From the NCBI GenBank assembly GCA_003194525.1, contig NBIV01000280.1:1-64000 (forward strand): DNA of 64,000 nt. Direction: 5' to 3'. The translations under genes were made by a program, and so were the position numbers. Within the stretch, counting starts at the first letter, position 1; every line of letters starts with the position of its first letter. This DNA is from Gracilariopsis chorda. Its lineage: Eukaryota > Rhodophyta > Florideophyceae > Gracilariales > Gracilariaceae. The notes beneath the pieces were generated by a model. That model saw nothing but the letters and a program-made list of their open reading frames with translations. It made no database searches and was not told the origin of the DNA. Positions 51,695 to 62,078 of this stretch are shown here, piece after piece.

Positions 51695-54207
51695 CGCCTT
51701 CGATGTAATTCTTTACTCCCAATTATCAATCGTAACCTTGTCTGTTTCCTTTTCTCTTCTATTCACTCTACTTCCAGTTCTCATTCTACGGTTTGACAGC
51801 AGTCTTCAAAGCCTCCAGCCTCCAGCATCCACCACTAACGCTCGCTATCACGCTAACCGTGTCGCCTTGACCGTTTCACTAGTAGAAACGTATCTTTCCT
51901 CTTTCAGCGTCCAAAGTTCTTTGTTCCTAATGTATCTTGTTGCATAAAACTCCACTCTGCCCAATCTGCGAGTGCCAACCCATCAAGTGCTCACCGCCAA
52001 CTGCTCACCATTTTACATGACACACTTCCACACGGCACGCGCCCGTTTGTACGCACCCAGAATCCTCTCTTAAAAGCTGGCAGCAGATGAAAGTTGTGTC
52101 CGACTAGCACACGTCAAGCCGCAAAACTGTACCGTTGGTACCTTCGTACCGCTTAAGTGGCTCACCGTGCACGCATGGCTGATTTCAGCATTCATTTTGC
52201 TCTCTTCATCTGCAACGTGCGACAGGTGGTTAGGCTTCCTTCTTCTAAATAAGGTCAATCACCACCTGCACAAATAGACACTTACTGCTATGCACTTCAT
52301 CGGTAAGCAATAATGCATCTTCACACACCCAGCCACGTCTGCGCCGCTCTTCCGTACAGCAGCCATCTATTCTCGTCTCTCCGAATCCACTCCCCTCATC
52401 ATTTAAAGTTATGCTAGTTGAAATCGCTTCCGATACAAAAGAGTTAAAGAACAACTTAGGGGAACACGCTCGATATGCCGGGTATGCAACACGAACGACG
52501 CGTCAAAGTTTGCACAAAGCTGAAAACAGATGAGTTCAAGAAAGATACTTGTACTACAAGTGTCCTCCATAGAATTAACTCCATATAGCGCTGCTTGCAT
52601 ACACTTGACTTCTGTAATTCATACACTTACATACGTTCTCAAACATATGACTCCGTGGCTGTAAGTCCATGACGCCGGGATCGAACTATTGATAAGTACC
52701 TAAGACCTCACCTGTCACATTTTCCAAAGAGGCGCTAGCTTTCAAGGACACACTCTGTAGCATATCGCTTAATAGTGCCCTATCAAGAAAAAGAGGTGTT
52801 CCAGCTAGGCGATTAGGAATTCGCATGCGCTCCTATCCACGACATAAACGTTATTCGAACAACTGCAGCGTGCCGACCTTCTTTTTCACGCGGACCGGCA
52901 TGTTTTAGAAATAAGATTATCTCTCACAGTGGGTAGTCAAGGTTGTAATGGAACTTCTTCCCCCAAGAAAGAAGTGCGAATGTTCACTAGCTAATCCTTT
53001 CGAAAAGGGTGGAAAAGACTGCGAAGTTACGCCGGAGGAGGATGCCAAATGGAAATGCGATTGGGTCTACTAGGGGAATTTAGCCGTCCGGTAGCTGAAT
53101 ATCCTTCTACATCTTAGAAGTTAATACCGTTACCTCGGAATTAGAGGTACTGCCTGTAACCACACACACACATAAGCCACAACGTAGCTATCTAATACGT
53201 CTAGCAGTATGAAAGTATGTTGGAGGACCACCTTTGGAGAAGCGTCGCTCCTGCTGTGACGCCCGCTTAAACGTTAGAGAACACACTAGCTCGATCACGG
53301 TGCAAACGCCTGAATCTATCGCAGTTTCCGCACCAGTCCTCAGCAGCTAACAACCCTTCTTCAGCTTGGTTCTATAATACCTGTCCAACTCCTCTCACAT
53401 CATATTGCACCATTCTACTTGACAATGTCATTACGAACCAAAACTGAATCAAAGATAAGCTTATTGACTACGCCATGGTGTCCCTCTAGACGAATTTGGA
53501 GCGCCTTCATTTGTGTTTTCCATGATAGACTTCCTCTTGTCATATAACTACCACCTGTGAGATAGAGCCTTACGCTACGGTTTCCTCGTACAGCGTCCTT
53601 GGGTTTAATGATTCACGTATCCGATGTAATTGTCTTGAGAAGCATACGAAAAATACGTCGGCACCAGGCCAAGGCGTCTTGAGCCCACAACATGCAAATG
53701 GCGGGTGCCATACTAAGAAGAAGCCAAAGCTCTTCCATACCTTGAAATGATCCCAAATGCACGTATGCGATGTAGCGTGCAAGACCCTAATGCTATTAAG
53801 AAGAAGCCAAAGCCTTTCCGTACCTTGAAATGATCCCAAATGCACTTATGCGATGCGGCATGTAAGAGCCTAATGTCTCACAAACATCGACGGTTGAATT
53901 GCAAACACCAAGACACCCGTACGCCATAAACATGCGACAGACTTGCTCTCTGGTTGAGATTGGCGTTTCGGCCCACAAGAACCCAAGGGGTATCTTTCGT
54001 ACATCAGGGCATCGCTATTGATGACGATAGTCCAGGATGATGCGTACTTTCTGTGAGGAGATGCGGGACTGTCTTATTAGGATCACAGCGTTGCAAGGAA
54101 ACGCCAGCGTCGTTCACTGAATATCAAACTGCAAGAAGATCACCGTGTTTCCGGAGTGACTTTTCAATGGTGTTCATCAACTCTGACAGAAGTTGGCATG
54201 CCTTCGT
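51695..54207. other. Long intergenic region, no gene
   Basis: About 2.5 kb with no ORF over 100 codons. It has GTACCGTTGGTACC at 52129-52142, a short CA repeat at about 53160-53172, and an 83-bp tandem duplication at 53714-53878. Confidence 0.6.
53714..53878. repeat. 83-bp tandem duplication
   Basis: Two copies starting TAAGAAGAAGCCAAAG at 53714 and 53797, about 85-90 per cent identical by eye. The sequence is non-coding. Confidence 0.85.
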
Positions 54208-55032
54208 CTAGGGATTCGGCAATCTACGAAACGATGCATCGTGTTTCCCCCGATCGCTTTTGTCTACTCTTTGCGCTTCATCGGTTTTATCGCGTACGTA
54301 ACGTGTGACAGGATCAGACGAATGTTCTTCATCGGAACGCCTTTCAAATAATGGATGCCGTTCAAAGCGGGTAGCCATCCATTCGAAAAGTTCCGGCACG
54401 TCGGTTACAATATATGCAATACCCGTTCCCTCTTCAAGCACAAAAGCGTATTCGGCGAGCAGCTGGGTCGAGATGATGCGCTGACGATTCTTCTTCTTCT
54501 TGAAGTGGGGATCTGGGTAGCAGAAGAACAGTTTTTCTATGCTTCCTTTGGCAAAGTAGTTTGGAAGATACTTCATCGCATTAGTTCTTTCAAATGCTAC
54601 ATTCCCATAGCTCCCGGGGTATTCCTTGCGCATTTCCAAAACTCTACGGCGACAGAATTCTGCAACACGGTCGCGAATCTCCAAACCAAGCATTGTCTTG
54701 TCCGGAAATGCGGTGCTGAGGCAGGCAAGCAAACCACCATACCCACAGCCAATATCACACCAATCCACCTTTGGAGAGGGTGGGTTCACGTAGAGCTTGT
54801 TGATTGCAAGGTCAGAAGGCTTAACAGGCGGTTCAAACAATCCGTCGTTCAATGGATTAGAATGAGCACGTGCTCGAAAGTCACGTTTGCTAATCATCCA
54901 ATTCACTCTCCCGTCCGTTTCTGGATCTTGAGGCGTACGCTTCGCATCTTTAGGTTGTTTCCCATCACCGATTAACACGTCGTTCGTGCTACCACCGGGG
55001 AGGCCAGAATCACCTAGCTGGCTTGTGTCCAT
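54208..55032 (-). CDS. TRM8: tRNA (guanine-N7)-methyltransferase, eukaryotic TRM8/METTL1 type
   Basis: The 274-residue protein has the eukaryote-specific R-A-H-S-N-P-L-N-D block at 55-63, the SAM loop D-I-G-C-G-Y-G-G at 93-100, L-G-L-E-I-R at 115-120 and the tRNA-binding motif Y-P-D-P-H-F-K-K-K-K at 172-181. With its WD-repeat partner TRM82/WDR4 (not in this window) this enzyme makes m7G46 in cytosolic tRNAs. The N-terminal 45 residues are polar and lack a transit-peptide look. The plastid-type enzyme lies 14 kb away at 39242-40135. Confidence 0.93.
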   Translation of the reverse strand: MDTSQLGDSGLPGGSTNDVLIGDGKQPKDAKRTPQDPETDGRVNWMISKRDFRARAHSNPLNDGLFEPPVKPSDLAINKLYVNPPSPKVDWCDIGCGYGGLLACLSTAFPDKTMLGLEIRDRVAEFCRRRVLEMRKEYPGSYGNVAFERTNAMKYLPNYFAKGSIEKLFFCYPDPHFKKKKNRQRIISTQLLAEYAFVLEEGTGIAYIVTDVPELFEWMATRFERHPLFERRSDEEHSSDPVTRYVRDKTDEAQRVDKSDRGKHDASFRRLPNP

Positions 55033-55180
55033 TTTTATGGGGAAGTTCTGCGATCAGTTCTGCGATCAGAAACAATTTTTAGCTTATCGCCGTACAAAGA
55101 AGTTCCTTCGGGGCGGAGATGGCAAACATACACTTTTCCCAGCGCTGCCGACCTTACGAAGTTCCGATGTAAATTAAGAA

Positions 55181-55518
55181 TTAGCACCTGCGCATCAGAA
55201 GCATAATCTTGATACGAATTTGTTCAGCAGTTACCGCTTCCAACTTCCAGCAAAATTCCTGACCAGAATGCACACAAACGCCATCTACAATCGTGAATGT
55301 GTGACCCTTATCTTGCTCGTTGGATAGTCTACGCCGCAACATGAAAAGCAACTTCGTTCGTGGTCTGTGATCCAACTGCGAAATTGCCAAGCATCGTTGA
55401 ACTTGATATTTTTCGTCTTAAAATACGCCCACACCAATATACTGCTTACACCGAAAAAAACCGGCAGCGTACTGTTAGGCGGCACAGCACGCGCCATCAA
55501 TACAATCAAGAGCACCAT
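55181..55518 (-). CDS. Possible small two-exon gene, unknown
   Basis: Two frames can be joined by a short GT-AG intron. From ATG 55518 a hydrophobic start (V-L-L-I-V-L-M-A) runs 23 codons to a GTAAGC donor. The acceptor CGCAG about 74 bp later continues in phase 0 to a stop at 55181, giving about 88 residues. No family is recognised. The gene lies between TRM8 and ARL1 and would be divergent from ARL1. The splice model is speculative. Confidence 0.25.
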
Positions 55519-55726
55519 ATGTTTCCTTCTTCCCGTCTGGAGAGTGCAACTTCTGCTACCTTTCTGTTCAGCAGAGACCCCGGCTTGATTCGCCGTTTGC
55601 TGACTGCGAAACGTTCAAAAATTTCTGCGTGAGAGCGAATACCCCTGTTCCTTCCTCTTAATCCACTGAAAGAAGTACGCGAGCGGTGAGAGTGTGTTGC
55701 TCCCGGGGAGATTTGTCTCTTGTACA

Positions 55727-56589
55727 ATGGGTAATGTGTTGTCTCGACTAATCGCCTCTCTGTTTGGGGACAAGGAGATTCGTATTCTAATCCTCGGCCT
55801 CGATAATGGTATGTTTTTGGGCAATGTCAAAGGTTTCTCATATCAAAACATCAAAGCCGTCGCATCTAACCACCTATGCACAACCACGTGACTTTCCCTT
55901 TTTTCCGGCAGCGGGCAAGACATCAATTCTCTATCGTATGAAAGAAGGCACTTTTCATAGTACTGTACCGAGTAAGTTTCGAGAATCACGCCGTCTATCT
56001 ACTACATAAACCCCTTGAGAGAAGGACGCGTTCAAAGCAACAAGACTGACTCATTTATTCATTGACTTTCGCACTTGCTGTTCATAGCTATCGGTTTTAA
56101 TGCTGAACAACTCGGTAGGTTATCTCTATGCATACGTCGGTTACGTTGAGTGGCAGAACAGCGTCTATTGTATTCTTACTTCTCCTCTACTTTTGCTCGA
56201 ACAATCAAACAGAAATTGGTAAGCTTAAAGCTCAAGTATGGGACTTGGGTGGTCAAGAGAGCATCCGACCTTATTGGAGATCTTATTACCAGGAACAAGA
56301 AGCAGTGATTTTCGTGGTAGACAGCTGTGACAAAGACCGAATGCAAGTCGCAAAACGCGAGCTCATGAGTATCATAGAAGAAGAAGAATTGAAGAACGCT
56401 GTTGTTTGCGTATTCGCTAACAAGCAAGACATGCCTGAGGCACTTGCCGCTGCTGAAATCGCAGAAGCGTTAGGGCTATCATCTATTGTTGACAAGAAAT
56501 GGACAATTATTCCCACAAGTGCGCTCCGCGGCGATGGCCTCAAAGAAGGGTTCGAGTGGATCTCAGAAGCTGTACAGTCAAAAGTATAA
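55727..56589 (+). CDS. ARL1: ADP-ribosylation factor-like GTPase ARL1, 4 exons
   Basis: Exons are 55727-55808, 55912-55971, 56088-56114 and 56213-56589, with GT-AG introns of 103, 116 and 98 bp. The joined CDS is 546 bp, 181 residues, exactly the length of ARL1. Gly2 in M-G-N-V is a myristoylation site. The P-loop G-L-D-N-A-G-K-T is at 24-31, split by intron 1. T-I-G-F-N covers switch I across intron 2, W-D-L-G-G-Q ends at Q71, and N-K-Q-D is at 126-129. ARL1 works at the trans-Golgi, recruiting tethers. Exon 3 is only 27 bp. Confidence 0.95.
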
Positions 56590-56887
56590 ATATGTTTTGG
56601 GTCACTTCGTTTAGTCTTAGGCAATTACTGCGCTAACTCATGATCGTCAGGGACTTGTAAATGGAAGGAACTAGATGCCATGTGTATATCAGGCACTAGA
56701 CGCAGTTCTTGGATGTGCAGCACATCTTAGAAACGCCCTTCCGCGTCCGTGCTCAGCAGCATATACCTAAGGGTAGGGTTACCCTTAGGATACTATCGAA
56801 GACCAGCAACATATGTCGGTCGCTGTGTTACACTTAGCCCCAGATGTGCAGCTCAATGCATAAATGATTTATCACATGCTCACTGTA
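56590..56887. other. Convergent intergenic region
   Basis: 298 bp between the ARL1 stop and the stop of the dehydrogenase gene. CCTAAGGGTAGGGTTACCCTTAGG at about 56765-56788 is a hairpin and could act in 3'-end formation. Confidence 0.45.
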
Positions 56888-58228
56888 CTAGAAAAGAATT
56901 CGTGTGGATATTGAAGTTTCGAGGCCGCTAATAGCGGACTTCGTTTCGCCACTGGTCTCCTTGTTCAAATCAATGATGATATAACCGATACTGTTGGAGG
57001 TTCCAAGTATTTGGGCTGTGACGTTACTTCTGGTTTCTGAGAGAATACCGTTGATGGCTGTTAGAACACCTGGGACATTCTCATGAATGTTGAGAATTCT
57101 GTGACAGTCGCGGGAAATGGGCATATCCAAATTCGGGAAGTTCACTGCACCAACGGTTGAACCCAGGTTGACAAACTTAATCAAAGCGTTTGCTACTTCA
57201 CGGCCAATGTTCTGTTGCGCTTCTGCAGTCGACCCACCGATATGTGGGGTCATGATGACATTCTCGAGTCCACAGAGAGGCGACTTAAATCCTGGTCCAT
57301 TCCTAGCAGGCTCACTTGGGAAAACATCAATAGCAGCACCTGCCAGATGGCCTTCTTTCAAAGCACCTGCTAGTGCGTCAATGTCCACAACTGTTCCTCG
57401 AGAGGCATTGATTAGGTACGAACCTTTTCTCATCTTCGCGATTTGTTCATGCGCAATAAGATTGTTAGTAGAAGGGGCTTTTGGGACATGAAGTGAGACG
57501 AAGTCAGCAATTTGTAAAACCTCATCCATAGAAGCTAAGGCTCTGCCGTTGCCGATTGGGAGCACGGAAACGACATCATAATAAACAACGTTCATGCCAA
57601 GTGCTTCAGCCAAAATCGATAGCTGAGAACCAATGTGGCCATATCCTATGATCCCCAACGTCTTTCCCCTAACTTCGGAGCACCCGGAAGCGCTCTTGCT
57701 CCAGATACCATTGTGAGCATCTCGAGATTTATCGCATATCTTTCGAGATAGAGCGATAATCTCACCTATTACAAGTTCGGCCACAGACCGTGTATTTGAG
57801 AAAGGTGCATTGAAGACGGGAATACCAGCCTCCTCTGCAGCGCTAAGATCAACTTGATCTGTACCTATGCAGAAGCACCCGATAGCCAGTAATCGGTCCG
57901 CAGCTTCAATAACAGCTTTTGTGACCTTAGTTTTCGACCGAATGCATAGAACATGAACTCCTTTGATGCGATCGATAAGTTCGTTTTCCAGAAGTGCTTT
58001 CGAGACCGTTTCGACCTGAAATGTTTCGAGCTTGAATAGATTTGTAGCAGATTGATGAATGCTCTCCAGAACCAGCACCCTGATCTTAGACTTGGCAAAA
58101 GAATACAGGGGTTCTGGTACAGACCGCATGTAAGACTCTATGGGAGACATAGCCAAAATAGGCGAGTGCGTCGAGGGGGGTGAAGAAGAAAGAATCGGGA
58201 CTGGAGATTGTGGAGTAGCTATGTTCAT
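56888..58228 (-). CDS. D-3-phosphoglycerate dehydrogenase
   Basis: The 446-residue protein catalyses the first step of the phosphorylated serine pathway, 3-phosphoglycerate to phosphohydroxypyruvate. The NAD-binding loop G-I-I-G-Y-G-H-I-G is at 192-200. The catalytic triad is R277 (N-A-S-R-G-T), E306 (D-V-F-P-S-E) and H329 (T-P-H-I-G-G-S-T). The C-terminal 70 residues form an ACT domain, so serine feedback is likely. The compact layout, without the extra intervening domain of long forms, matches E. coli SerA and fungal SER3 rather than the plastid plant enzyme. The N-terminal 45 residues are Ser/Pro-rich; targeting is unclear. Confidence 0.95.
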   Translation of the reverse strand: MNIATPQSPVPILSSSPPSTHSPILAMSPIESYMRSVPEPLYSFAKSKIRVLVLESIHQSATNLFKLETFQVETVSKALLENELIDRIKGVHVLCIRSKTKVTKAVIEAADRLLAIGCFCIGTDQVDLSAAEEAGIPVFNAPFSNTRSVAELVIGEIIALSRKICDKSRDAHNGIWSKSASGCSEVRGKTLGIIGYGHIGSQLSILAEALGMNVVYYDVVSVLPIGNGRALASMDEVLQIADFVSLHVPKAPSTNNLIAHEQIAKMRKGSYLINASRGTVVDIDALAGALKEGHLAGAAIDVFPSEPARNGPGFKSPLCGLENVIMTPHIGGSTAEAQQNIGREVANALIKFVNLGSTVGAVNFPNLDMPISRDCHRILNIHENVPGVLTAINGILSETRSNVTAQILGTSNSIGYIIIDLNKETSGETKSAISGLETSISTRILF

Positions 58229-59080
58229 AATGTCAGCAGCGCAAGGATTTTATACTGCACGTCGTCGTGTGTCAATCTCTTGGCGAAGCAGGTTGTTGAT
58301 TGCGAAACTCTTGAGTGGCGATTTGTTGGAGAACAAAAGAAATCAAACAAACCGTGGAACTTCGCAGAAGGGCATAAACCTTGTTCTTCTACTGGGGGTT
58401 CTAGAATGCCTTATACATCGAAACAGTCGACCTATTGTCTTGTTCTTCGACTGGCCAAACAGTTCTCATCAACAGACTGTACAGAAGCGCCCACCGAGAT
58501 CCAATTTCGGCTGAGCGGGCTTACTCTGCCAGGTTCACCAACCGGTGAAATCCACCAATAACCTCTGCCGCAAGGGTAGGCCTGACGCAAGCTGTTGCGT
58601 GGATTCCCTGTTGTAACTCTATCCATCCACAATCCTGACTTGCTGGTAAAAGGCTTGCAGCTCTGGCTCAAAAAATTGCAGCGAAGCAGCGCTGGGCGGG
58701 AGAATTCCCGCGTTCTGAATCTGAGCTATCAAAACGTTCGTAGTGTTGGCGTCACCCACCGCATCGATTTCGGTACACGCGGCTGATCCCGGTAGAAGCG
58801 ACAAGTGACTGTTCTTGTACAATTGTGCGAGAAACAGGACCTTGCTTATAAGATGAGTTACACTGCGAAGTTGGCTGCACGAACACGTCATTTTCGACTC
58901 AAACTTGCAGAAGCACCGATTTCCCCAGACTAATGCCTTCCTGAAGAGACAGATTTCTTCTCAAGACCCCTCCGATCACGTGAGACAAAGCACGAGGTCC
59001 GTGAGACGGGTTGCTGTTTTGGTATACATGAATCTTGGAATCCAAGCATCACCGACGCTTCGGATTTGCCACACTGGCGA
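58229..59080. other. Intergenic, one possible small ORF
   Basis: A 90-codon ORF on the minus strand (58619-58891) starts with ATG and ends in a smooth, helix-forming segment, but I recognise no family; it may be a small gene or a terminal exon. Nothing else is supported in this 850 bp. Confidence 0.35.
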
Positions 59081-60049
59081 TCAAGTGATCACCGATCCAA
59101 CACCCTGACAAGTATCACAAAAGACCCCACCAGCACCAAAACAGAGATCACATCTAGAGCTTGACACTCCGAAAGTCCCGACACAGTTTGGGCATTGCAT
59201 CAAGCCCGTACCATTACAGACAGTGCACTGGCAGTTCCTTTCGCTTGCGTCAACAGTCTTGTCGGGTTCTGGCAGTGCTTTCTTATCCGACTTCTCAGAA
59301 AGGCCCGTGCTTGGTGGTCCACTGGCCGCTCGACCACGGTTATTCGCGGCGCGGCGCTCAAGTGTGTTTTTCTCGCGCCTCTTACGATTGTTCTGCAGGG
59401 TGCGTACGACGGCTTCCGGCGGTTCATCAAGACTGGCAACTCGTTTGAGAATCTTATCGAGATGTGCAGCCTCCAAGTCATCGTGAAGGATTCTGTTTGG
59501 CTTTCGTTTTGGAGGTGGCTGAGTGGCACTAGTGATAAGTTTTGATTGCACCGCTTTCTCTCTAAGCTGGTCAAGGGTTTGTTCCATCAACTGCTTGTTC
59601 TTACGTTTGGCAGGGCTGTTGGCTTGCTCGGGTTTGTCGACGTTGTCTTGTTTTTTCTGCTTGCCCTTTGCAGCCATTGCGCGAGAAATTTTGGCGCGGC
59701 TTTCTGCCGAAAGCTTGCGGCCGTACATGGGGTTTTGCGAGCCTTCGAAGCGTCTTCGCAGCGACTCTCGATGCTCTGGTGACTTTCGACGCCCCTTGAG
59801 AGCAGCGGAAATCTTCCTTCGCGTTTCGGCTGGCATGGGCATGCGCCGTCGCTGAGGGATGCTCGTAGCAGGTTGATCGTTTGGCGGGGAACGCTTGGGA
59901 TTTGATGGTGTTTCTCTACTCTCCGAACTGTCAGAACAGGTTATTGCCCATGCTGGTGGGCGGCGGAGGGATGTTAGGGGATGGCTGCATCGCGCAGGCC
60001 GGTTTGCCGTACGGACCAGCGGACTGGCGTGAAGAAAAGCTGGCTGCAT
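59081..60049 (-). CDS. NUMOD3 and DnaJ-type zinc-finger protein, likely plastid
   Basis: The 322-residue protein (ATG 60049) starts with a Ser/Arg-rich, acid-poor stretch of about 40 residues like a transit peptide; the frame also extends upstream to 60241. Residues about 70-125 hold two NUMOD3 units (E-T-R-R-K-I-S-A-A-L-K-G-R; S-R-A-K-I-S-R-A-M), the nucleic-acid-binding repeats first known from homing endonucleases. A charged Lys-rich middle follows. The C-terminus (about 270-320) has four Cys pairs of the DnaJ zinc finger (C-N-G-T-G, C-P-N-C, C-D-L-C-F-G-A-G, C-D-T-C-Q-G-V-G). No J domain and no nuclease domain are present. It is divergent from the FIST gene. Confidence 0.8.
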   Translation of the reverse strand: MQPAFLHASPLVRTANRPARCSHPLTSLRRPPAWAITCSDSSESRETPSNPKRSPPNDQPATSIPQRRRMPMPAETRRKISAALKGRRKSPEHRESLRRRFEGSQNPMYGRKLSAESRAKISRAMAAKGKQKKQDNVDKPEQANSPAKRKNKQLMEQTLDQLREKAVQSKLITSATQPPPKRKPNRILHDDLEAAHLDKILKRVASLDEPPEAVVRTLQNNRKRREKNTLERRAANNRGRAASGPPSTGLSEKSDKKALPEPDKTVDASERNCQCTVCNGTGLMQCPNCVGTFGVSSSRCDLCFGAGGVFCDTCQGVGSVIT

Positions 60050-60497
60050 CGGGGCGACATCCGGACTTGGCACGAGGCCGACTTTGTTGCAAGCGAAGTT
60101 GAATTGCTTATGGAGATGCCCTTGAGTAGCTTTTGTAACTGTTGTTTCGCTGGAAAGGAATAAAAGGAATGCGTTGGGCATAATGCGCGAGCTTGTATCT
60201 ATCATCATCGCTTGGATATGTGATGAGAGGTTGAGAAGCACCGAACGCCCCTAATTGGATGACGTGAATCGAAATTGCGTTTGGCGATAGCATATCTGCG
60301 TGTATCTGATTTGAGCGAATAGGAGACGGCGAGATCTCAACGTGGCCACGTAGGTGGCGCTGTAAACGCAATGCTGCGTGAGCAGGGAGCGCTGCTCCGC
60401 ACTGCGTCCATAGCTACACATATCAACCTGCGTATCCAATCGCGCCCGCTCTCACTTCGTGAACGGCCACCAACTCCTCCACTACCTCCGTTGAACC
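60050..60497. promoter_or_regulatory. Divergent promoter region of NUMOD3 and FIST genes
   Basis: About 450 bp between the chosen starts. The left part may be the longer N-terminus of the NUMOD3 protein. No TATA box or clear repeat; pyrimidine-rich sequence precedes the FIST start. Confidence 0.4.
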
Positions 60498-62078
60498 ATG
60501 TTTCCGGCTTTCATCCCCCACGTCCCCGTCGTAACGCGCGTGCGCTCACCACCTCGCTCCCCGCGTTGCCAACCGTGGCGCAGGTCCTTTGCAACCCCTC
60601 GTCGTCAACGGCCCCTCTGCACGGCCAGTGCACCCCAGCCTTCTTCAGATCCATCTCCCAGCATATCTTTTTCCACTGCCGCATCTTCCGCCCCCACCTT
60701 AAATGCTGCTCTCGCCGAAGCCTTGTCCCGTGCTCTCGCAAAACTCGGTCCAGGGGGACCTCCGAATCTAGCCCTTATCTTCGTGTCAGTCCGATACAGC
60801 TTGTCTAAGATCGGACCCTCCGGCCGAGATTCTATTGACCTCGTTGTGCCTCGCCTTCGTGCATTGGTGCCGGAACTAAAGGCCATCTTTGGATGTACGA
60901 CAGACGGTGTAATCGGCAGCGGGCAGCTCAGCGATGTCGTCGAACTGCAAGACATGCCTGCCCTCTCCGTCACCCTCGCCCGCTTACCCAGGATCAAAGT
61001 CACTCCGTTTCATGTCATGCCGGATGATTTGCCCAACCCCGACGCCCGACAGTTGGAATGGAGGCGACTTGTTTCCAATCCCGATGATACCAATCACCCG
61101 CCCGCTTTCGTTATATTGTCAGATCCAAGCTTCGCTGAGCGAGGAGACTTGGATACTTTCCTAAATGGAATGCAGTTTGCCTATCCCGGTAGCCGTGTTG
61201 TTGGTTCTTTAGCATCCGCTGCAGCCGCTTTTTCGCGGGGTCATATGTTCTGCACCTTACCTAGAGACGTGCTTTCACCGGATTCATCTTCACTGCGAGA
61301 CTCCGGTCTGGTAGGTATTGCACTAACTGGTGACATCGAACTTGACTGCATTGTATCTCCTGGCTGTCGTCCCATCGGACCAGTGTTTGAGGTCCGCAAG
61401 GTTTACGGTGGAATTATTACAGATATGGAGCTTGTCGGGCGCCCGTCTACTCTTTTGTCTGCAATGTCACATCTCAAAAGCATAATATCATTCGCAACCC
61501 CACAGGAGAAACTGTTGATGCAGGATCAGTTGCATGTTGGTGTTGCTGTTGAAAGGGTCGCGTCAGACGATACTTCTGAGGACTATTTGATAAGACATGT
61601 AAGAGGAGTCGATATGGACGGCGGAAGTATTGCAGTTGCACACGATATACGCCCCGGGCAACGTATCCGCTTCTTTCTTCAAGAACCAGAGGCCGCTGAA
61701 AAAGCATTGGATGCGAATATGCGGCAATACAAGCGTGTAGAGCTCGCTAACTCGTTGGTTGGTTATAGCAACCCGCCGTTTGGTGCCATGGTCTTTGTTG
61801 ACGGGAGTCGCGGTAGAGCGCTGTTCCGTGAGCCACTTACTGAAACCAGAAACTTGTCATCATTTGCGGCCGGAGTACCCATCGCCGGCTGCTTTGCGGG
61901 TGGCCAAATCGGACCTTGTAGGAGTTTCGGCGATAATAAGAACACTCCTTCTGTAGTTCATCACGCTGCTAATCTCATTGCCTTGGTAAGGAGAAGAAGC
62001 GGCTTATCGCCCGTTGAACCTGTCGACAGCCCTTCAGCTTCGACTGCAGACTTTGATGAAAACCCCGAGAAGGAGTGA
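60498..62078 (+). CDS. FIST-domain protein with putative transit peptide
   Basis: The 526-residue protein starts with about 60 residues rich in Arg, Ser, Pro and Ala and poor in acids, compatible with plastid or mitochondrial import. The FIST N domain follows at about 90-300 (L-I-F-V-S-V-R-Y, G-C-T-T-D-G-V-I-G, R-V-V-G-S-L-A-S-A) and the FIST C domain at about 310-500 (V-G-V-A-V-E-R-V, R-F-F-L-Q-E, A-G-C-F-A-G-G-Q-I-G). FIST modules are small-ligand sensors in bacterial signalling proteins, proposed to bind amino acids; here no kinase or output domain is attached. There is no intron. The tail is Ser/Asp/Glu-rich. Confidence 0.88.
   Translation: MFPAFIPHVPVVTRVRSPPRSPRCQPWRRSFATPRRQRPLCTASAPQPSSDPSPSISFSTAASSAPTLNAALAEALSRALAKLGPGGPPNLALIFVSVRYSLSKIGPSGRDSIDLVVPRLRALVPELKAIFGCTTDGVIGSGQLSDVVELQDMPALSVTLARLPRIKVTPFHVMPDDLPNPDARQLEWRRLVSNPDDTNHPPAFVILSDPSFAERGDLDTFLNGMQFAYPGSRVVGSLASAAAAFSRGHMFCTLPRDVLSPDSSSLRDSGLVGIALTGDIELDCIVSPGCRPIGPVFEVRKVYGGIITDMELVGRPSTLLSAMSHLKSIISFATPQEKLLMQDQLHVGVAVERVASDDTSEDYLIRHVRGVDMDGGSIAVAHDIRPGQRIRFFLQEPEAAEKALDANMRQYKRVELANSLVGYSNPPFGAMVFVDGSRGRALFREPLTETRNLSSFAAGVPIAGCFAGGQIGPCRSFGDNKNTPSVVHHAANLIALVRRRSGLSPVEPVDSPSASTADFDENPEKE

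Noticed and set aside
51076-51708. 210-codon ORF on the plus strand
   Set aside because: Opposite to the helical hypothetical protein; no domain and biased composition.
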